A stretch of DNA of 17,360 nt from an uncultured Filifactor sp. (GTDB lineage Bacteria > Bacillota > Clostridia > Peptostreptococcales > Filifactoraceae): contig CAMYCP010000003.1 in NCBI GenBank assembly GCA_947254385.1, forward strand, positions 1 through 17,360. The letters run 5' to 3'. The number at the start of each line of letters is the position of its first letter. Position 1 is the stretch's first letter. The translations under genes and the position numbers were made by a program. Below the pieces are notes generated by a model that saw only the letters and a program-made list of their open reading frames with translations, was not told the DNA's origin and searched no databases. Below, piece after piece: positions 14,423-17,360 of this stretch.

Positions 14423-14563
14423 ATGAAAACAATTGTAAAATGTCAGCAAACAGCAAACAGCAAACAGCAAACAGCAAACAGCAAACAGCAAACAGCGTAT
14501 ATTTTGCCGAAAAAAGTGCGATGTATTCTTGCGCTCAAAAAAATCCGTCTAAAAAGCGTCTAA
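14423..14563 (+). CDS. Small ORF containing a 7-bp tandem repeat, unknown
   Basis: A 46-residue frame beginning MKTIVKC, with AAAGGAA about 12 bases upstream, runs through seven 7-bp units that encode the heptad QQTANSK twice and then ends RLKSV. A second ATG at 14440 opens another frame through the same repeat (61 residues, ending at 14625). Because the unit is seven bases, a change in copy number would switch the downstream frame. No homologue is recognised and it may not be a real gene. Confidence 0.2.
   Translation: MKTIVKCQQTANSKQQTANSKQQTAYILPKKVRCILALKKIRLKSV
14444..14496 (+). repeat. Perfect heptanucleotide tandem repeat, (CAGCAAA)x7.6
   Basis: Seven exact copies of CAGCAAA from 14444 to 14492 plus CAGC. 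There is no divergence between copies, which suggests recent expansion by slippage. Confidence 0.95.
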
Positions 14564-14674
14564 CCGATAAAATAAAGTTAGGCGCATTTTACTATATGTT
14601 AAAAAAATCACAAAAAGTTATTTAAAAGGGGTGATACCTATGAACAGGATTTTCCATAGCGGATAAGCATTGAA

Positions 14675-14770
14675 GGAAACCTCTGAAAACTTCATTCTCA
14701 AAAAATAAAAATATTGATCTTACAATGTATCAAAATTTATTTTTTTGACTTTGAATTTTTAGAGATACCT
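14675..14770 (+). repeat. Dispersed MITE-like repeat, family 1, copy 1
   Basis: Starts GGAAACCTCTGAAAACTTC and ends GAATTTTTAGAGATACC, which is the imperfect inverse (GGTATCTCTAAAAATTC). The core 'AAAAATATTGATCTTACAAT' followed by GTATCAAAA is shared with the other two copies. It has no coding content, as expected for a miniature inverted-repeat element. Confidence 0.65.
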
Positions 14771-14855
14771 AAACTTATCTAAAACACTGAAAACTTAAAA
14801 ATATGTACAATAGTAGTTTTTTATACAATATTTTACACTATGATATTTAAAGTAT

Positions 14856-14938
14856 GGAGAACCTCTAAGAAATCCGTATAAAAAAACAAAATATTGATTT
14901 TACAATGTTTAAAATTTTATCAATTTTTAGAGATATCC
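14856..14938 (+). repeat. Dispersed MITE-like repeat, family 1, copy 2
   Basis: Starts GGAGAACCTCTAAGAAAT and ends ATTTTTAGAGATATCC, its imperfect inverse. The core 'AAAATATTGATTTTACAATG' matches copy 1 at 14675. The two lie in the same orientation about 180 bp apart. Confidence 0.65.
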
Positions 14939-14962
14939 AAAATAATAAAAAGCAGTCAATTA

Positions 14963-15024
14963 AATCGAACATTGCAGCGTTCGGTGAAAGTGTATAGTTC
15001 ACATTAAGTGTTCAGACTGATTAA
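14963..15024 (+). repeat. Probable family 2 repeat relative, upstream of the surface protein
   Basis: Shares AATCG, TTCGGTGAAA and AAGTGTTC in order with 3092-3140, with an insertion that forms a hairpin GTGAA (14984-14988)/TTCAC (14998-15002). The match is weaker than that between copies A and B. It ends about 24 bp before the gene start, so it could include the promoter or leader. Confidence 0.3.
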
Positions 15025-15047
15025 CAAAACTTACGAAAGGAGACAAA

Positions 15048-17360
15048 ATGAAACAAAATCTGAAAATCAACACTCAGATAAAAAAAGCGTTGTCGCTTTT
15101 TCTCACAATCCTCATGATCATGACGCTTATGCCGTACGGAATAGCGCCTAATGTGTATGCGGAAACTTTCAGTTCCGCAACCGACGTATGGAAAGCGATA
15201 GAATTGTCAAATGAAAAGAGAACGGAACATTATAAACAGTATTCTTTGTTATCTTATAAGTATTCGCCGGATGACGTTATTAAAATTGCTGAATCGCACT
15301 GGAGAGTAGTTAATGTAGCGTCAGGTTCTTCTAACAGTGATCCTTATGCCGGAGCTATTATATATTACTTTGATAACGATAAATTGTCTGCAAATATAGA
15401 AAGTGTTACATTTATTGCAGATCCACCTGTTGTTCCTTTAGCACGTAAGAAAGTATTTACTAAATCGCCGGTTGGAAATACATTTATATGGCATACTAAG
15501 CAGACAGATACTGTATTCTTAGGACCTGTAGGAGCAAATTATAATGCTAATATAGAAGTTAAACTAAAAGACGGGCAAACTTTGGTAAGTTTAGGTTTAG
15601 AAAACACGCCGATAACTATGTACCAAGTTTGGACGGACAAAGATCGAAAAATAGTCACAAATGGAGAAAATAGTACTATAATTTTCAATAAAGCTCTGGT
15701 CAGTCCGGATAATGAAGAATTATTTAAGTTTCCAAAAGCAACTAATCAGCCACCTAAGGCATATTTAAAATATGACAGTTCTTCCAAAACGTTAAAAGTT
15801 ATACATCAACTAAAATTCACCGATGCAGTTGGAATATCGACTACTAATGATTCTGGAAAACCAGCTGTATTTTATGTAAATGAAAAATTACCTGAAGCAA
15901 TAACAAATTTATTTGATAATACTTCAGGCGGAGCTGATGCTATATTGTACAGATCTGACGATAAAGGAGAAAAGTTTTCCTCAGATACACCTGTATATGA
16001 TTTGAATTTTGAAGACGATACTTATTCCCCCGGTTGGAAGAAAGTAACTACGTATGAGAACACTAATCAGGATATATCTTTGAAAGGAAAATCAAATCTA
16101 ATAACGAAAAAAACATGGGATGAAGTAAGAGGAAATGTCAATGCTATCTTAGATCCAAGGACACTTGGACAAATTCACTTTTATACTACAGAATATAAAT
16201 TGCAAGATGCCAAAAGCATTAAAGAATTAGTTGAAGCGGTTAAATTGGTACAACAATCATATGGAAAAGCCATGGTTGTAACGTGGTTTTCTGCACATGT
16301 TGCAACCAAAATAGGCCCAGCAATAGGTGCGACATATGTAGGCAAAGATGTAACAGGTGAACCTGGGAATATACCTAATTCTCAAAGTGTGGCTATTTTT
16401 GATATGGCTTATGATTCTGATAAAGACGGTATACCGGATATACTGGAAGATGAAAATATTATAAAATCTGACGATCCCGATACTGACAAGGATGGTGTTC
16501 CTGACGGAACGGAAGCATTGGATCATGAAACTTTGCCTAATGATCCAGGTAATTATAAACCTGATAAACCTGAAGCAACCAAATATTACAACGGTGAAAA
16601 AGATACAAATATTGATCCCAATACTATAGAAACGCCTTTACCCAAAAAAAATGGGATTAAACTGACGTTTAGCTATAAAAAAACTGATTATTATAATCCT
16701 AAAGATAAAACTATTCTATTAGTACCGCAAACTGGCGCATTCCCCGTAAAAATCGGACTTTATGAATACACGGAAGTTGGAGGCAAGATAGAATTAGTAA
16801 AACCTGTTGCCGACGACCATAAACAGAACGCAACTTATGACAATTATAAGAAAAATAAATTTGCAGACCAGTTTGTGATCGAAAATATAGACTTAAGTGC
16901 GATGCCCGACGGGACAAAACTTATCCTTGTGGCAACATCACCCGACGGAAATGTATACAACTACGGCACTAAGTTTGTTGTAGAAGCTGAAGAAATAATA
17001 GGACCGGTAGATCCTGACAAAGTGAAACCCGACCCTCAAAAATATTGGACAGTGACATTTAAAGCGGGAGATAATGGAGCATTAAAAGATCCGGCTGCAA
17101 ATACGGTTTATGTAAATAAAAATGCAGACAAAAAATTTGTGGATATAACAAAACCTGAAACGAAACCTGACACCGGATACAAATTCGACAAATGGAGTAT
17201 AGAGGACACAACACCAATAGACCAAAACTTGGAAGTAACAGCAAACTTTGTAGCGGTAGCGGACCCTGACGAAATAGGACCGGTAGATCCTGGCAAAGTA
17301 ACTCCGAAACCCGACCCTCAAAAATATTGGACAGTGACATTTAAAGCGGGAGATAATGGA
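15048..17360 (+). CDS. Large secreted surface protein with calcium-type and tandem repeats, incomplete at 3' end
   Basis: The open frame gives 771 residues and runs off the window without a stop. A signal peptide covers about 1-39: positive start, hydrophobic core ALSLFLTILMIMTLMPYGIA, probable cleavage after VYA. Residues 40 to about 450 have no family I recognise. Two thrombospondin-type-3-like acidic motifs, DSDKDGIPD (456-464) and DPDTDKDGVPDGTEA (476-490), suggest calcium binding. After a second unassigned region (510-648) come tandem repeats starting 'IGPVDPDKVKPDPQKYWTVT' and containing GYKFDKWSIED, the bacterial-repeat (InlB-B/Flg_new-like) type found in adhesins. A cell-wall anchor is expected further on but not seen. 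The ATG follows GAAAGGAGA (15036-15043). Likely an adhesin or cell-surface scaffold of a Peptoniphilaceae-like organism. Confidence 0.85.
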   Translation, partial: MKQNLKINTQIKKALSLFLTILMIMTLMPYGIAPNVYAETFSSATDVWKAIELSNEKRTEHYKQYSLLSYKYSPDDVIKIAESHWRVVNVASGSSNSDPYAGAIIYYFDNDKLSANIESVTFIADPPVVPLARKKVFTKSPVGNTFIWHTKQTDTVFLGPVGANYNANIEVKLKDGQTLVSLGLENTPITMYQVWTDKDRKIVTNGENSTIIFNKALVSPDNEELFKFPKATNQPPKAYLKYDSSSKTLKVIHQLKFTDAVGISTTNDSGKPAVFYVNEKLPEAITNLFDNTSGGADAILYRSDDKGEKFSSDTPVYDLNFEDDTYSPGWKKVTTYENTNQDISLKGKSNLITKKTWDEVRGNVNAILDPRTLGQIHFYTTEYKLQDAKSIKELVEAVKLVQQSYGKAMVVTWFSAHVATKIGPAIGATYVGKDVTGEPGNIPNSQSVAIFDMAYDSDKDGIPDILEDENIIKSDDPDTDKDGVPDGTEALDHETLPNDPGNYKPDKPEATKYYNGEKDTNIDPNTIETPLPKKNGIKLTFSYKKTDYYNPKDKTILLVPQTGAFPVKIGLYEYTEVGGKIELVKPVADDHKQNATYDNYKKNKFADQFVIENIDLSAMPDGTKLILVATSPDGNVYNYGTKFVVEAEEIIGPVDPDKVKPDPQKYWTVTFKAGDNGALKDPAANTVYVNKNADKKFVDITKPETKPDTGYKFDKWSIEDTTPIDQNLEVTANFVAVADPDEIGPVDPGKVTPKPDPQKYWTVTFKAGDNG
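16998..17360 (+). repeat. Tandem coding repeat in the surface protein, second unit cut by window end
   Basis: The unit starts ATAGGACCGGTAGATCCT at 16998 and again at 17274, a 276-bp (92-residue) period. The second copy carries a 6-bp insertion (two codons). After it, 17306-17360 repeats 17024-17078 with no differences over 55 bp. This recent identity fits repeat expansion or recombination. The true copy number lies outside the window. Confidence 0.9.

Larger units (their letters stand above)
14564..15047. other. Repeat-rich intergenic region upstream of the surface protein
   Basis: Holds two family 1 repeats (14675-14770, 14856-14938) and a probable family 2 relative (14963-15024). A strong ribosome-site-like AAAGGGGTG (14625-14633) precedes ATG 14640, but that frame stops after eight residues (MNRIFHSG) just before the first repeat. 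It may be the cut-off start of a lost gene. No intact gene is visible. Confidence 0.5.

Noticed and set aside
14300..14491. Minus-strand ORF with repeated LLFAVCC
   Set aside because: It is only the reverse reading of the 7-bp tandem repeat, with no ribosome site and no believable protein composition.
14444..14496. CRISPR-like array
   Set aside because: The units are 7 bp and directly joined, with no spacers, and no cas genes are present.

Overview
The window looks like a chromosomal piece of a low-GC Gram-positive anaerobe. The surface protein at the right end resembles the large adhesins of Peptoniphilaceae (Tissierellia), but that placement is inference from protein style, not a marker gene. 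Genes have moderate GC and Shine-Dalgarno sites of the AGGAGG type. Intergenic DNA is very AT-rich and full of short, diverged, hairpin-forming repeats.

Positions 1-4821 hold an acid-phosphatase-like PAP2 membrane protein, rlmH (with a shortened 3' end), and the two parts of a Trk potassium uptake system, trkA and trkH, separated by a 359-bp repeat-rich gap. Positions 4825-7655 hold glycolytic genes: a class I fructose-bisphosphate aldolase with a good promoter, then gpmA and a secreted M15 peptidase 12 bp apart, closed by a strong terminator.

Positions 7934-13382 form one transport operon: promoter, a roughly 170-nt structured leader ending in a terminator-like hairpin, a DUF3798 lipoprotein, a double-domain sugar/nucleoside-type ABC ATPase and two overlapping permease genes, then a terminator. 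The lipoprotein should capture the substrate outside the membrane, the two permeases form the channel and the ATPase drives import. The substrate is unknown. This operon with its leader is the best candidate in the window for an undescribed system.

A tRNA-Leu(CAA) gene on the minus strand, with its own promoter and terminator, separates the operon from an accessory zone (13536-15047). That zone holds duplicated promoter/operator sequences, a small helix-turn-helix protein that appears to be the front of a deleted Fic-type gene, a perfect 7-bp tandem repeat inside a small ORF, and MITE-like repeats. From 15048 to the window edge runs the start of a large secreted surface protein with calcium-binding type repeats and tandem C-terminal repeats; it is incomplete here.

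Three families of dispersed intergenic repeats link distant parts of the window. In two of them the stems differ by compensating base changes, which suggests conserved structure.
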